Positions 48,209 to 56,655 of a stretch of 64,000 nucleotides of DNA are shown in pieces. Source of the DNA: a bacterium (GTDB lineage: Bacteria > Bdellovibrionota > Bdellovibrionia > Bdellovibrionales > Bdellovibrionaceae). Below the pieces are notes generated by a model, which saw only the letters and a program-made list of their open reading frames with translations, was not told where the DNA came from and made no database searches. The stretch lies in NCBI GenBank assembly GCA_019752925.1, contig JAIELP010000004.1, forward strand, positions 310,001 through 374,000, given 5' to 3'. The translations under genes and the position numbers were made by a program. The stretch's first letter is position 1. Each line of letters begins with the position of its first letter.

Positions 48209-50182
48209 CTAAAGACCCAGCTTTTTCTTTAAATCGTCGAGCTGTTTTTGCCCTTCTTTTTGAACCTGAGCCTTAGCTTTGTCTTCGAAATCTTTTTTGG
48301 CTTGCGCTATTTTGGTTTCGGCTTGCTTTTTTTGATCATCAATTTGTGTCTGTAGTTTCTTAACTTCGGTTTGCGCTTGCGCTTTTAAACTATCGACTTG
48401 CGCAGTAAACTGGGTTTTAAGCTTGTTGATTTCAGAGTTGATGGCCGCCTGCAGCTTTTCGTTGGCTTCGTTGATTTTGTTCTGAAGTAGTTTTTGGAAA
48501 GCTTTCTCGAGATCGCCGCCTAGGCTGGATCTGATGTCGATGTTGAGATCTTTTAGCTCACCTTTGGCTGAAGCTTGAAGGTCGAACTTATTGATGGTTC
48601 CGAGAGTGCTTTTTAAAACTTCATTTACAGTGGAGTTTTCAGAGGCAATCTGGAAGCTGACATTGCTGAACGTGTTGTTTAACTTTATATCGTAATTTTT
48701 GAAACCTAGAACTTCACCGGTGGTTAAGAAACTGGAATCGGTGAGAGGGATGGAGATCGTAGCATCTTTAGACTGGATCAACTGCATATCGGCAATCGGA
48801 TAAGAGTCTATTCCGAATTCATACTGAATTATGGCGTCTTTATTAATATTATTCAGAAGAGCATCTAAGTGGATACCCTGTAATTTCATCTTATTGAAGC
48901 TACCGTTGATTTTAACAGTAGTGGGCTTGCCAATTTGACGTTGGTTGGACGTGATGTTGCTGATGAGGCCAGTAAAGTCTCCATAATCACTTTGTGCATT
49001 TGATTTTGAACTCAGAGAAACCTTTTGAATCCAGAAAAGCGGATAACCGTTTTTTACCGGGAACTCATAAGTAACGCCTTCGCTCCGCGGATGTGGCTGG
49101 ATTTTATCGTCATCAGCAGAATCTTTTTTTTCGCCATTAACCATTTTTGCATACTTGGGCGGGAGGTATTTGGTGGCCATTGCTTTGTAGTTGTCGAGTT
49201 TCTGCATGTAAGGAGTGAGGTAACTCATGAAAAGAGCTTTAGCGAAGCTAGCGGCGTCAATCTTAGGTATTTTAAATCGGCTCTTGATTGTCGCAATGTC
49301 GGTTTTTATTTGTTGATCGATAGCTTTGTAATCCTGATCGATAGATTTAAGATCTGCATCGAGCTGGGATTTAAGGTCCTGTACTTGTTTAGTTTTGCTG
49401 TCAATTTCTTTAACGATGGAATCGACCTCTTTAACAGAAGCGTCGAGTTCCTGCAGATTGGCAAAATCTTTAAATTTAACTTTATTGAATCTCTCATTGA
49501 GTGCATTGAGCTCAGGACCGGTTGGTAAGGATTTGATTTTTGCATCCCAATCGGTACGTTTGGCTGTCCATTTTGCATTCATGTCTTCTAACATTTTTTT
49601 AGAGGCCAACTGGCCTTCTAAATTTTTAATTTGATCATCGAATTTGCCGGTTTTTAAAAACTGAGCGGCGTCGCCAAGAATATTGTTTTGATTTTCTTTG
49701 TCGAGTTTATTGAGAGCTTTGTCTTGTAATTGCTGAGCAAAGCCAGGCTCGTTGCTGTCCACCTCAGGAGGCGCAACCTTGCCTGGATAGGCTCGTTTAG
49801 ACATAAACTGTACGCCTTCGACGGCGATTTCTTCGATAACAAATTTAACGCGAAGTAATGCATCCCATTTGACGTCAAATCGGATATCGCCCAGCTCGAT
49901 CGAGTTAAACTGCGGGGTTTCGCGGTTGGTAAGTTCTATCTTAGTTATTCTTACATTGCCTTTAATAAAAGAGCTTTTGAATTCGCCTATATTTAATTCT
50001 GTACCAAGAGCTTTGTAGCCGCCCCACTCAATGGCTCGCTTCATGTGTGCATCGAAAAATAAAACAAAGTAAAGATAGACTAGAGCTGAGATAATTAAAA
50101 AAGGAATGATAGCATTCCAGCGGATAATGCCTTGAGTTTTTTTAACTTTTGCAGCAGAAGTTTGAGTTTCAGTTGTATTCAT
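48209..50182 (-). CDS. TIGR03545-like membrane-anchored coiled-coil protein
   Basis: 657 residues: one N-terminal transmembrane helix (about 24-44), then an AsmA-like opening (IGEFKSSFIKGNVRITKIELTN), a long coiled coil (about 180-300), a middle beta-rich part, and a very long Lys/Gln/Glu coiled coil at the end (about 560-657). Together with its upstream partner it matches the rare two-gene pair TIGR03545/TIGR03546, known from outer-membrane bacteria and of unknown function. I infer an inner-membrane anchored protein reaching into the periplasm. SD GGAGG; two bases after its partner. Last gene of the minus-strand operon. Confidence 0.8.
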   Translation of the reverse strand: MNTTETQTSAAKVKKTQGIIRWNAIIPFLIISALVYLYFVLFFDAHMKRAIEWGGYKALGTELNIGEFKSSFIKGNVRITKIELTNRETPQFNSIELGDIRFDVKWDALLRVKFVIEEIAVEGVQFMSKRAYPGKVAPPEVDSNEPGFAQQLQDKALNKLDKENQNNILGDAAQFLKTGKFDDQIKNLEGQLASKKMLEDMNAKWTAKRTDWDAKIKSLPTGPELNALNERFNKVKFKDFANLQELDASVKEVDSIVKEIDSKTKQVQDLKSQLDADLKSIDQDYKAIDQQIKTDIATIKSRFKIPKIDAASFAKALFMSYLTPYMQKLDNYKAMATKYLPPKYAKMVNGEKKDSADDDKIQPHPRSEGVTYEFPVKNGYPLFWIQKVSLSSKSNAQSDYGDFTGLISNITSNQRQIGKPTTVKINGSFNKMKLQGIHLDALLNNINKDAIIQYEFGIDSYPIADMQLIQSKDATISIPLTDSSFLTTGEVLGFKNYDIKLNNTFSNVSFQIASENSTVNEVLKSTLGTINKFDLQASAKGELKDLNIDIRSSLGGDLEKAFQKLLQNKINEANEKLQAAINSEINKLKTQFTAQVDSLKAQAQTEVKKLQTQIDDQKKQAETKIAQAKKDFEDKAKAQVQKEGQKQLDDLKKKLGL

Positions 50183-50184
50183 GA

Positions 50185-50712
50185 TTAACCTCCGTACAAA
50201 TCGTTATATTTAGTATACCAGTCGTGAAGCTTGGTGGCCTTCAGTGCTTTCCATGCTTTAGAGGATTCGACTTTTTTGACCAGTGTGGTTTGGTATTTAA
50301 TGATGAGAATTTTGAAAACATAATACAGAATCGGACAGAGAATAATTGAGATCATGAACGAGCCCAATACGATTGAGTTGTTAAATCTTGTCATTGGCAG
50401 GAGCGGTACATTGAACATATAAGTCCAGAGCGGGCGAAGAGATTCATTTTCAAGAAGCGAGCGGCCGATAGGGTCGGCAACAGGATCCAGTAAGTAGGCT
50501 ACAAATTTAAAGAAAAAGGCCGATAAAAATGCAGCACCTAGCTGCACTCTGAAAATAAAAATGATAAACAGAACTAGTAATGTCTGTATCGATAAAAAAG
50601 GTGCAAAACCTAAAAATACACCGAATGCCAAGCCTGCTGCTACTTGATTTTGTCCGGTGTCGGAGTGGAGAAGGCGAATAAAATTAATAATCTGTTTAAT
50701 TAGTAATGTCAT
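50185..50712 (-). CDS. TIGR03546/DUF2062-like integral membrane protein
   Basis: 175 residues with GLAFGVFLGFAPFLSIQTLLVLFI, a DUF2062-like opening, and three to four hydrophobic segments (about 25-60, 66-84 and 112-140). The partner family TIGR03546 is always found next to TIGR03545, as here. Function unknown; the pairing suggests an envelope complex. SD AGAGG; 12 bases after the PLP enzyme gene. Confidence 0.82.
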   Translation of the reverse strand: MTLLIKQIINFIRLLHSDTGQNQVAAGLAFGVFLGFAPFLSIQTLLVLFIIFIFRVQLGAAFLSAFFFKFVAYLLDPVADPIGRSLLENESLRPLWTYMFNVPLLPMTRFNNSIVLGSFMISIILCPILYYVFKILIIKYQTTLVKKVESSKAWKALKATKLHDWYTKYNDLYGG

Positions 50713-50724
50713 TTGATGATTCCT

Positions 50725-52005
50725 CTATATTTTTTTAAATGCATCTTCTAAATCTGAAATAATGTCTGCAGGATCTTCAATGCCAATACTCATTCTTATG
50801 AGTTTGGCAGGAATTCCAGACTGTTCTTGTTTTTCTTTAGGAACTGCGGCGTGGGTCATTAAGCCTGGAACTTCGATAAGTGTCTTAATGAGTCCTAAGC
50901 TTACCGCCAAAGTGATAGAATAACTATTCTGTGCAATATGATTAATAAATTTTTCTGTAATCTTATTATTACCCTTAAGGGTAAAGGTGAGCATTTGTCC
51001 CGGGGCAAACTCACCATCTGGTGACTGGAGTAAAGTTTTTGCAAGCTTGTATTGCGGAAATGATTTCAACCCAGGGTAACTAACATTTTCAACTTTTGGA
51101 TGTTTTTCAAGATATTCAGCAACCTTAATTGAGTTTTTCTGTTGTGCTTCAAATCTCAGGACCTGAGAAGGAATGCCATACACCATAATATTCCAAGCGG
51201 AGTGTGGGTGCATGATCGCACCTATATCTTTACGGATAAGAAGTAGTGAGCTTAAAAATTTTTTATAAGTAATAACGGCTCCGCCCATTTCTGTGCCGAA
51301 GCCTGCTATGTTTTTGGTTAAGCTTTGAATGACGAGATCTGCGCCGTGATCTAACGGGCGCATACCCCAAGGAGTTGCAAATGTGTTGTCGACGATGATT
51401 TTAATTTTATTTTCGTCGTTTCGATTTCTATTTTCTGCTTTAACAAGCTGACTAATTTTTTTTATATCAATAATTTCTAGAGATGGATTTGCGACTGATT
51501 CAAAATAAAGGATTTTAAGTTTTTTATTTTTTAAGTCTTTGGCTGTGATGCCATTCATGTTGATCAGATCATGAGTGATGCCGAATCTAGGTAGCCATGA
51601 TGTGATTAGGCTATAACTACACCCGTATAATGTCTGATGGGATATTAAATGATCGCCGGATTTTAAAAATGCAAGTAACGAAGCCGATATGGCTCCCATG
51701 CCGCTTGAAAAACTAATAGCTGTTTCGCCATTTTCCATTTTCGCCAATTGTTCTTCTAGCATTTTTGATGAGGGCTCTTCGAGACGGTCGTAAATCCAGA
51801 TAGGGTCGTTATTCTTTAAATGTTTTTCAAGGCTATTTGGGTTTGCGAATAATTGAAAGCCGTCTGCGCCACGCTTAAGCGAACGTAGACGAAATGTTGT
51901 AGACGCCGTTTGAGGAGGTACTAAGTGATTGGAAAACTCCCAAGCTTGTGTGTTGTGTGAACCGTGGACGTTGAATGTTTTAATAGATTTATTTTTTTTC
52001 ATCAT
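50725..52005 (-). CDS. Cys/Met-metabolism PLP-dependent lyase (methionine gamma-lyase-like)
   Basis: 426 residues of the cystathionine/methionine lyase family. PLP lysine K231 lies in SLTKNIAGFGTEMGG, the aspartate D206 in VDNTFATP pairs with the cofactor ring, and Y128 in LYGCS stacks on it. SFSSGMGAISASLLAFL is the phosphate-binding turn. The usual YSR-x-GNP segment reads YDRLEEPS. It could be a methionine gamma-lyase, O-acetylhomoserine sulfhydrylase or cystathionine lyase; sequence alone does not decide. Its ATG overlaps the stop of the flippase-like gene. Confidence 0.85.
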   Translation of the reverse strand: MMKKNKSIKTFNVHGSHNTQAWEFSNHLVPPQTASTTFRLRSLKRGADGFQLFANPNSLEKHLKNNDPIWIYDRLEEPSSKMLEEQLAKMENGETAISFSSGMGAISASLLAFLKSGDHLISHQTLYGCSYSLITSWLPRFGITHDLINMNGITAKDLKNKKLKILYFESVANPSLEIIDIKKISQLVKAENRNRNDENKIKIIVDNTFATPWGMRPLDHGADLVIQSLTKNIAGFGTEMGGAVITYKKFLSSLLLIRKDIGAIMHPHSAWNIMVYGIPSQVLRFEAQQKNSIKVAEYLEKHPKVENVSYPGLKSFPQYKLAKTLLQSPDGEFAPGQMLTFTLKGNNKITEKFINHIAQNSYSITLAVSLGLIKTLIEVPGLMTHAAVPKEKQEQSGIPAKLIRMSIGIEDPADIISDLEDAFKKI

Positions 52006-52976
52006 AAGCTTTCTTCCAATTCTTTTTTAACTTTAGGCATAAATGAAAATATAACTCCGCCGATAAGTGCATAAAATAAGTTGAATATTTGAAGAGCTGA
52101 GATAGCGGTAATAGTAGCTTTGCCTAAATCTTCGCTTATATTCGAGAACATAACATAAATAGCTGCTTGGCCTACACCAACGCCAGCTGGAAAAATAGGT
52201 ATGGCCGAAGCGACGAAAGAAAAACAGCAAAGTGCAAAGAATACGAAGAAAGAAGGTTGAGGAACGCCGAGAATTCTGACAACTTCATACATAAAGTAAA
52301 TGGCCAATAACTGACCGATTATACTCACTAAAAAGCTTTTGGATTGGAGTTTAATATTTTTAAAAGTGATAAGAGTAAAATGTAAAGAATTAATCAGTTT
52401 TTCAGCCTTAACTAACAGATTTGATTTGTTATTAGGAAGTAGGTTGGAAATTTTAACAAATACATAGGGTAGAAATAATAGTGCTGCAATCATCCCAGCA
52501 AATAATACTGCATTTAATAATAAAAACTTAAGTATATAGTCTTCTTTATTGATAGAGTACTCGATCAGTAAAAAAACAAAAGTAAATGTGATCATGGCAA
52601 ATAAACCGAAAATACGGTCAGAAAGAACAGTTGAAAGTGCTTCAGATCTTGTGGTGCTTTTATCTTTTGATAATTCCAGTGCTTTAACGATATCGCCACT
52701 AACCCCACCTGGGATGAAGTAATTAAAGAAGTAGCCAACTAAGTTAAGCTTGAAAATTTTCAGTAGCGGAACTTTAGTAACTAGGTTAACGAAAAGCCTC
52801 CACCTGAACGAGAATATCAGTACCTGTAGGAAGAAAATTACAAAACCTAAGATAACAATCGTAGAGTGAGTTAAAATAAACTTTAACTGCTCAACTTGAA
52901 ATGGGCCTTTTTTGATGAGAACTACAATAAGAGTAATCGCCAGCAGCGGGCGCCAGATTTTTTTAAGATATTCCAT
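52002..52976 (-). CDS. AglD/YbhN-like flippase-family membrane protein
   Basis: 324 residues, polytopic (about eight helices), of the lysylphosphatidylglycerol synthase transmembrane-region / UPF0104 superfamily. Signatures are GYFFNYFIPGGVSGDIVKALELS and SDRIFGLFAMITF, and a later PIFPAGVGVGQAAIYVMF. Members handle glycolipid or lipid transfer across the inner membrane. Next to kdsA and a sugar aminotransferase, a role in LPS or glycolipid assembly is plausible. There is no SD before the ATG; a palindrome lies directly upstream. Confidence 0.82.
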   Translation of the reverse strand: MEYLKKIWRPLLAITLIVVLIKKGPFQVEQLKFILTHSTIVILGFVIFFLQVLIFSFRWRLFVNLVTKVPLLKIFKLNLVGYFFNYFIPGGVSGDIVKALELSKDKSTTRSEALSTVLSDRIFGLFAMITFTFVFLLIEYSINKEDYILKFLLLNAVLFAGMIAALLFLPYVFVKISNLLPNNKSNLLVKAEKLINSLHFTLITFKNIKLQSKSFLVSIIGQLLAIYFMYEVVRILGVPQPSFFVFFALCCFSFVASAIPIFPAGVGVGQAAIYVMFSNISEDLGKATITAISALQIFNLFYALIGGVIFSFMPKVKKELEESL

Positions 52977-52987
52977 GAGCTGTTATT

Positions 52988-53012
52988 TTGACTCTGAGGG
53001 GCTCAGAGTCAA
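52988..53012. repeat. 11-bp-arm palindrome between kdsA and the flippase gene
   Basis: TTGACTCTGAG-GGG-CTCAGAGTCAA, perfect arms with a 3-base centre. It has TTGAC at each end and no T-run on either side, so it does not look like a terminator. It lies in the 47-base gap between kdsA and the flippase gene, overlapping the only -35-like box there (TTGACT, minus strand). Confidence 0.75.
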
Positions 53013-53023
53013 GTCTATGAGTT

Positions 53024-53884
53024 CTATGATGATTGCTGGTGAGTTTTAAAAATCAATTGAAGATTTTTAAGGAAAGACTCCAGGTTATTTAGAGGTAAAG
53101 ATGTGGGGCCGTCGCACAAAGCTTCAGCAGGGTTGGGGTGTGTTTCCACAAAAATGCCATCAACGCCTATAGCTACAGCAGCTCTTGCTAAAGGCCATAC
53201 CATATCGCCACGTCCACCGCTAGATTCGCCGGTAGCTCCAGGTAACTGTGTGGAGTGCGTGCAGTCCATAACCACCGGAAACCCTAATCTGCGCATTTCA
53301 ACCAAACCCGTCATGTCGTTAATTAAACGGTTGTAACCAAATGTGGTGCCTCTCTCGCAGAGCAAGATTTTGTCGTTACCGGCCTGAGTTGCTTTATTAG
53401 CAATCGCTTTCATATCCCAAGGAGCCAAAAATTGGCCTTTTTTAATGTGAATTACTCGGCCTGTTTTTGCAGCCTCAACTAGCAAATCGGTTTGGCGCGA
53501 TAAGAATGCTGGTATCTGAATAACTTCAGCATATTCTGCAGTTTCTTTAACTTGAATAGTTTCATGAACGTCGGTGATCAGAGCGCAACCGATTTTTGAT
53601 TTAATTTTATCTAAAGATTTAAGAGCTGATTGCATGCCGGGACCGCGAAAGCTGTTTGAGCTTTGACGATTAGCTTTATCGAACGAGCATTTCAGAATCC
53701 ACGGAATTCCAAGAGTATCAGTGATACGTTTGATTTCGGTTCCTGTTTCGATAACCATACCTTCATCTTCAATAATGTCGGGACCTGCAAAAAGAACAAA
53801 GTTTTTAGCATCGCCCCAAGTGATTGTTTTACCTGCGGCCTGGAAGCTGACTGTTTTTACGAGCGGAGCAAATTCTGTTTTCAT
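53024..53884 (-). CDS. kdsA: 3-deoxy-8-phosphooctulonate (KDO8P) synthase
   Basis: Condenses phosphoenolpyruvate with arabinose 5-phosphate to give KDO8P for LPS inner core. 286 residues with KCSFDKANRQS, SFRGPGMQ, ITDVHE, PAFLSRQTDLL, KKGQFLAPWD, GTTFGYN and THSTQLPG. The position that is Cys in metal-dependent enzymes (AGPCxIES) and Asn in metal-independent ones is Asp here (AGPDIIED), while other features resemble the metal-dependent group. It lies 9 bases after the aminotransferase gene; the SD is poor. Confidence 0.96.
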   Translation of the reverse strand: MKTEFAPLVKTVSFQAAGKTITWGDAKNFVLFAGPDIIEDEGMVIETGTEIKRITDTLGIPWILKCSFDKANRQSSNSFRGPGMQSALKSLDKIKSKIGCALITDVHETIQVKETAEYAEVIQIPAFLSRQTDLLVEAAKTGRVIHIKKGQFLAPWDMKAIANKATQAGNDKILLCERGTTFGYNRLINDMTGLVEMRRLGFPVVMDCTHSTQLPGATGESSGGRGDMVWPLARAAVAIGVDGIFVETHPNPAEALCDGPTSLPLNNLESFLKNLQLIFKTHQQSS

Positions 53885-53893
53885 GTGCTTAGC

Positions 53894-55027
53894 TTACGCC
53901 TGTTTTACAGAAAATTCGACTGCTTTTTTAACGGCATCAATCACGATATCCTGAGTTTTGTCGTCCATATCAGGGTACAAAGGCAAACTTACTACGTGAT
54001 TTGAAGCCCATCTCGAAATAGAGATGTCGTGAGAGCATTTAGTATTATTTTTATACCAAGGTTGATCTGGCATAGTCATAGGGTAGTGCACAGCAGTTGG
54101 AACCTGTAATTCCGTCATTTTCTTTTGGAATAGGTCACGGTTAGTGATTGTCAGTGTGTATTGAGCCCAAACGCTCTCGTTGTGTTGGTGAACAAACGGA
54201 GTTGAGAATTCTTTATCGATAGATTCAAAACCTTTGAATGCAGCATCGTAGCGACGAGCCACGCGATTACGTTGTTCAACTTCCCAGTCGTATCTTTCCA
54301 TTTTGGCCAATAAAATTGCGCATTGAATTGTATCTAAGCGGCCGTTAACACCTAAGCGAGTGTGGTAGTAGCGTTTTTCCGAGCCGTGTTCACGGATTTC
54401 TTTCATTGCAATATTGAGTTGGTCATCATTGGTGAAAATAGCTCCGCCATCTCCATAACAACCTAAAGGCTTAGCTGGGTAAAACGAAGTTCCTGCAGCA
54501 GTAGTTAAGTTACCACTTTTTTTATCTTTGTATTTTGCACCGTAAGATTGGGCTGTGTCTTCAATTACGAAAAGATTATGTTTTTTTGCAATGGCATTGA
54601 TTTCATCCATGTCAGCTACTTGTCCGTAAAGTGAAACTGGCATAATAGCTTTTGTTTTTGGTGTAATTGCAGCTTCAATTTTTTTAGGATCTATATTGAA
54701 AGTTTTGCGGTCGATATCAACATAAACAGGGGTTGCTCCAGATAATACGATAGTTTCTGCAGTCGCGATAAACGAAAACGCAGTTGTGATAACTTCGTCA
54801 CCTGGACCTATGCCCAGCGCCATCAAAGGAATAAGTAGCGCATCAGTTCCGCTAGCTACAGCTAAACAATGCTTAGTGCCTGTGTGTTGAGCTAATGTTT
54901 TTTCAAGTTCAGCTACCTCTGGACCTCCAATGTAGGCTCCGCTTTCTAATACTTTTTGAATACGTGAATCTATAGAATTTTTTAAAGCTTTATATTGTGA
55001 TTTTAAATCAATAAACGGTACTGACAT
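53894..55027 (-). CDS. DegT/DnrJ/EryC1/StrS sugar aminotransferase
   Basis: 377 residues, PLP-dependent aminotransferase acting on nucleotide-linked keto sugars. K186 in GTSFYPAKPLGCYGDGG binds PLP. SGTDALLIPLMALGIGPGDEVITT and DTAQSYGAKYKDKK are typical of the WbpE/PglE/Per type. The product is an amino sugar for LPS or a surface glycan; the substrate cannot be set. The first gene of the minus-strand LPS/envelope operon. SD AGGAG precedes the ATG; the promoter is at 55062-55090. Confidence 0.9.
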   Translation of the reverse strand: MSVPFIDLKSQYKALKNSIDSRIQKVLESGAYIGGPEVAELEKTLAQHTGTKHCLAVASGTDALLIPLMALGIGPGDEVITTAFSFIATAETIVLSGATPVYVDIDRKTFNIDPKKIEAAITPKTKAIMPVSLYGQVADMDEINAIAKKHNLFVIEDTAQSYGAKYKDKKSGNLTTAAGTSFYPAKPLGCYGDGGAIFTNDDQLNIAMKEIREHGSEKRYYHTRLGVNGRLDTIQCAILLAKMERYDWEVEQRNRVARRYDAAFKGFESIDKEFSTPFVHQHNESVWAQYTLTITNRDLFQKKMTELQVPTAVHYPMTMPDQPWYKNNTKCSHDISISRWASNHVVSLPLYPDMDDKTQDIVIDAVKKAVEFSVKQA

Positions 55028-55061
55028 GTTTAACTCCTATTGAATAGTCGAGTGAGGTTTC

Positions 55062-55090
55062 ATTATCACTCGAAGTTGACATTATGTCTA
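55062..55090 (-). promoter_or_regulatory. Promoter of the minus-strand LPS/envelope operon
   Basis: On the minus strand TAGACA (55090-55085) and GATAAT (55067-55062) are 17 bases apart, about 35 bases before the aminotransferase ATG. An inverted repeat TCGAGTGA / TCACTCGA (55048-55055 and 55066-55073) overlaps the -10 box and would form a hairpin at the 5' end of the message or an operator. Confidence 0.6.
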
Positions 55091-55170
55091 TTGTGGAAAA
55101 AAAGCTTCACGCCCTGACACGACTCGTGACAGAATTAAGCCGTATCAAAAATTATATCAGGAGGATTGTC

Positions 55171-55290
55171 GTGTTTACGTTTAGATTTGTTGTTTTTATG
55201 CTGTCATTTTTAACTGTAAGCGTTTTTTCAAATGTTGCACTGTGTGTAAATAACAAGAGCGAAACACCTAGTTCTGCTAGTTATATTTAG
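55171..55290 (+). CDS. Small secreted or membrane peptide of 39 residues
   Basis: GTG at 55171 follows a near-perfect SD AGGAGG by 6 bases. The product is almost all signal or membrane helix (FTFRFVVFMLSFLTVSVFS) followed by a short tail (NVALCVNNKSETPSSASYI). The frame is open upstream to an ATG at 55084, giving 68 residues, but that ATG lies inside the divergent promoter without an SD. Function unknown; it precedes the YheT-like gene by 32 bases. Confidence 0.55.
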   Translation: MFTFRFVVFMLSFLTVSVFSNVALCVNNKSETPSSASYI

Positions 55291-55322
55291 ATGAGGCTCA
55301 GCGCATAAAGGTTTGGTAAAAA

Positions 55323-56291
55323 TTGGATAGCAAAAAAATTTCTGACATAAATTTAAAGCTCAAGCCTTTTAAGCCCGTGGTTCCGCTATTAACTGGCCAT
55401 ACGCAAACGGTTTTAGGTCATGTTTTGCCTTCGGACCCATTTAAAATTAAATTTATAGACTATATTTTAAAACTGGAAGATCACGATGAGTTATTGTTAG
55501 AGTACTTTGATAACAAATCAAAATACACCATCAGCATTTATCATGGTTTGGCTGGTGACTCTCAGGCCGATTATGTGCGAAGAAGTGCTAACTTAGCACA
55601 TAAGCTGGGTTGGAATATTGTTTTAGTTAATCACCGTGGTGCTAATGAAAAAGCCAAATCTAAAAAATCCTATCATTCGGGTAGAGGCGAAGACGCCGGT
55701 GCTGTTATTAAGTGGGCTCGCAGTCAATTTCCCGGTAGTCAGCAAATAGCGCTGGGTTTTTCAATGAGTGGTAGTATTTTACTTAATTTACTGAGTTATC
55801 GTTACGGAAGTGACCAGCCGGATAAAGCAATAGTTGTAAATGCTCCACTGGACCTAGCTAATGCAGCTAAACTTTTGAGTAAAGGTCTGTCTAAAATTTA
55901 TGATTACAGATTTTATTTAATTTTAAAGAAGCTCATTGAGAGTCGCGATGATATTAGTTTGCCACGTCTGGCGCGAACAACCGATATTGATATGCTTTAC
56001 ACTTCAAAAGCAAATGGCTTTAAAGACGCTGCAGATTATTACGAAAAATGTTCGGCATTGAATTATGTAGATCAGATTAAAACAGATACTTTTGTATTAA
56101 CGGCCTATGATGATCCGTTTGTAGATATTAAAGATTACCTAAAAGCAAAATGGAACGAACATGTTCACTTGACCTTGCAAAGGCATGGTGGACATATGGG
56201 TTATATTTCTAAAAAAAGGGACCCCGAGTACGGTCATCGTTGGCTCGACCATTACTTGGGGGCCGTGTTTGAGAAGATTCAAACTATTTAA
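55323..56291 (+). CDS. YheT-like alpha/beta hydrolase
   Basis: 322 residues of the YheT/EMB8 alpha/beta-hydrolase group. Landmarks are LLTGHTQTVLGHVLP, the oxyanion segment HGLAGDSQADYVRR, NHRGANE, the nucleophile elbow GFSMSGS (Ser147; the usual last Gly is Ser), Asp in AYDDPF and the catalytic His in GGHMGY. Substrates are probably esters or lipids; not known. Starts with TTG at 55323 with AAGG 11 bases upstream, a weak initiation site. Confidence 0.85.
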   Translation: MDSKKISDINLKLKPFKPVVPLLTGHTQTVLGHVLPSDPFKIKFIDYILKLEDHDELLLEYFDNKSKYTISIYHGLAGDSQADYVRRSANLAHKLGWNIVLVNHRGANEKAKSKKSYHSGRGEDAGAVIKWARSQFPGSQQIALGFSMSGSILLNLLSYRYGSDQPDKAIVVNAPLDLANAAKLLSKGLSKIYDYRFYLILKKLIESRDDISLPRLARTTDIDMLYTSKANGFKDAADYYEKCSALNYVDQIKTDTFVLTAYDDPFVDIKDYLKAKWNEHVHLTLQRHGGHMGYISKKRDPEYGHRWLDHYLGAVFEKIQTI

Positions 56292-56293
56292 GG

Positions 56294-56548
56294 TTATTTG
56301 ATTTGTCGGAAGATCCATGTTTCATCCTTTTCAATTCTTATCATGCTTGGTTCAGTCAAAAATAATAATTTAACTATCAGCCAACCAGCTTTTAATGCTT
56401 GGTAGATGATGAAAAGAAAAACATTTACTCCTATTAATACATTCTTAAATACCTTGTTTAAAGCTTCATAGATTCGGTTAGCTATATAAAGCAATCGAAT
56501 CCAGTTGGCTTCTTCCCACTGTTGTTTATATTGTTTGGCCGCTTTCAT
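56294..56548 (-). CDS. Small membrane protein of 84 residues
   Basis: Strong SD AGGAGG 6 bases before the ATG. The protein has a basic start, an amphipathic stretch and a hydrophobic helix (about 36-66; VLIGVNVFLFIIYQALKAGWLIVKLLF), then a short charged tail. One or two membrane passes with the N-terminus inside are inferred. No family recognised. It is convergent with the YheT-like gene, two bases apart, without a terminator between them. Confidence 0.65.
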   Translation of the reverse strand: MKAAKQYKQQWEEANWIRLLYIANRIYEALNKVFKNVLIGVNVFLFIIYQALKAGWLIVKLLFLTEPSMIRIEKDETWIFRQIK

Positions 56549-56655
56549 TGTTGTCCTCCTAAGGCTTGTTGTTGCGGTTAAAAACTAACTATATTTCCAC
56601 TACCCCATCGGGGATCGTGATTTTTATTTGATTTTTTGATTTCTTTTAGAGCTAT

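Noticed and set aside
49025-49528. 167-codon ORF antisense to the TIGR03545-like gene
   Set aside because: It is the shadow of a long Lys/Glu-rich coiled-coil gene; no SD or family resemblance.
52988-53012. Palindrome as the kdsA terminator
   Set aside because: No T-run follows on the minus strand, and the downstream genes run in the same direction.
53663-54004. 113-codon ORF antisense to kdsA and the aminotransferase gene
   Set aside because: Overlaps two confidently assigned genes and shows no coding features of its own.
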